Shown here: positions 5,960-6,053 of the stretch, one piece after another
Position numbering within the stretch: position 1 is the first letter of the stretch
Layout: each line of letters starts with the position of its first letter
NCBI GenBank assembly: GCA_024763115.1
Contig: JANTGB010000150.1
Span: 1-6,053 of the forward strand
DNA: 6,053 nucleotides
Direction: 5' to 3'
DNA from: Desulfobulbaceae bacterium
Lineage (GTDB): Bacteria; Desulfobacterota; Desulfobulbia; Desulfobulbales; SURF-16
Notes under the pieces: model-generated
Told to the model about the DNA's origin: nothing
Database searches by the model: none
Seen by the model: only the letters and a program-made list of their open reading frames with translations
Translations under genes and position numbers: made by a program

Positions 5960-6053
5960 GTAACTGCTCACAGGGTACCGCATATTTCCGCGATCAGTCC
6001 GGCTTACGTATGACTAATACGCTGCGCCGACCTGATCACGAAAATCTACGGCA
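5960..6053 (-). mobile_element. Element R: partial inverted copy of element L
   Basis: It begins at 5960 with gtaactgctcacaggg, the inverse of the element L end at 379-389, and runs off the window. A hairpin pairs 5985-6011 with 6017-6043 (top strand ttccgcgatcagtccggc and gcc.acctgatcacgaaaa, with cgtat/atacg at the tip). Compared with element L it lacks the MITE and the 40-bp segment at 323-362. It abuts the truncated radical SAM remnant. The other end and any target duplication lie outside the window. No ORF is associated within the visible part. Confidence 0.75.

Overview
The window looks like a bacterial accessory region. It holds a three-gene minus-strand operon for envelope glycan or lipid work, one small divergent membrane protein gene and a decayed radical SAM gene, set between remnants of transposon-like repeat elements. 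The double-membrane lifestyle implied by a GT25 (lipopolysaccharide-type) glycosyltransferase and a COG4258-type MMPL exporter points to a Gram-negative. The B12-type radical SAM remnant and the dispersed ATGAAG palindrome would suit a Desulfobacterota-like genome, but that is an inference from style, not a proof of taxonomy.

Layout: 1-97 holds four head-to-tail copies of a 25-bp repeat. 98-389 is a structured repeat element (element L) interrupted at 132-284 by a 153-bp MITE-like insertion that has GTAA/TTAC ends and a perfect 8-bp target duplication (CAGCATAC). 450-4983 is a tight minus-strand operon, transcribed in the order GT25 glycosyltransferase, MMPL/RND exporter fused to a SAM methyltransferase, then NodB-type polysaccharide deacetylase. 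The genes are joined by TAATG and ATGA overlaps, so translation is probably coupled. 4984-5203 is the divergent intergenic region and carries an imperfect palindrome built from 9-bp ATGAAGnnn units. 5204-5596 (+) encodes a small two-helix membrane protein of unknown function. 5602-5958 (-) is the C-terminal remnant of a B12-binding-type radical SAM protein, with two compensating frameshifts, and it ends abruptly at 5960 where an inverted copy of element L (element R) begins and runs off the window end.

Working together: the three operon genes can be read as glycosyl transfer, methylation plus membrane export, and glycan deacetylation of one envelope molecule. The exporter type is the one associated with aryl-polyene-like lipid clusters, but no ketosynthase, acyltransferase or acyl carrier protein is present here, so the molecule is unknown. 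The strongest structural result is at the left edge. Removing the MITE and one target copy restores an element L hairpin that aligns without gaps to element R over 60 bp with 48 identities, including two compensatory base-pair changes. Both elements present the same GTAACTGCTCA/TGAGCAGTTAC end toward the gene block. GTAA ends and 8-bp duplications are hallmarks of the IS66 transposon family.
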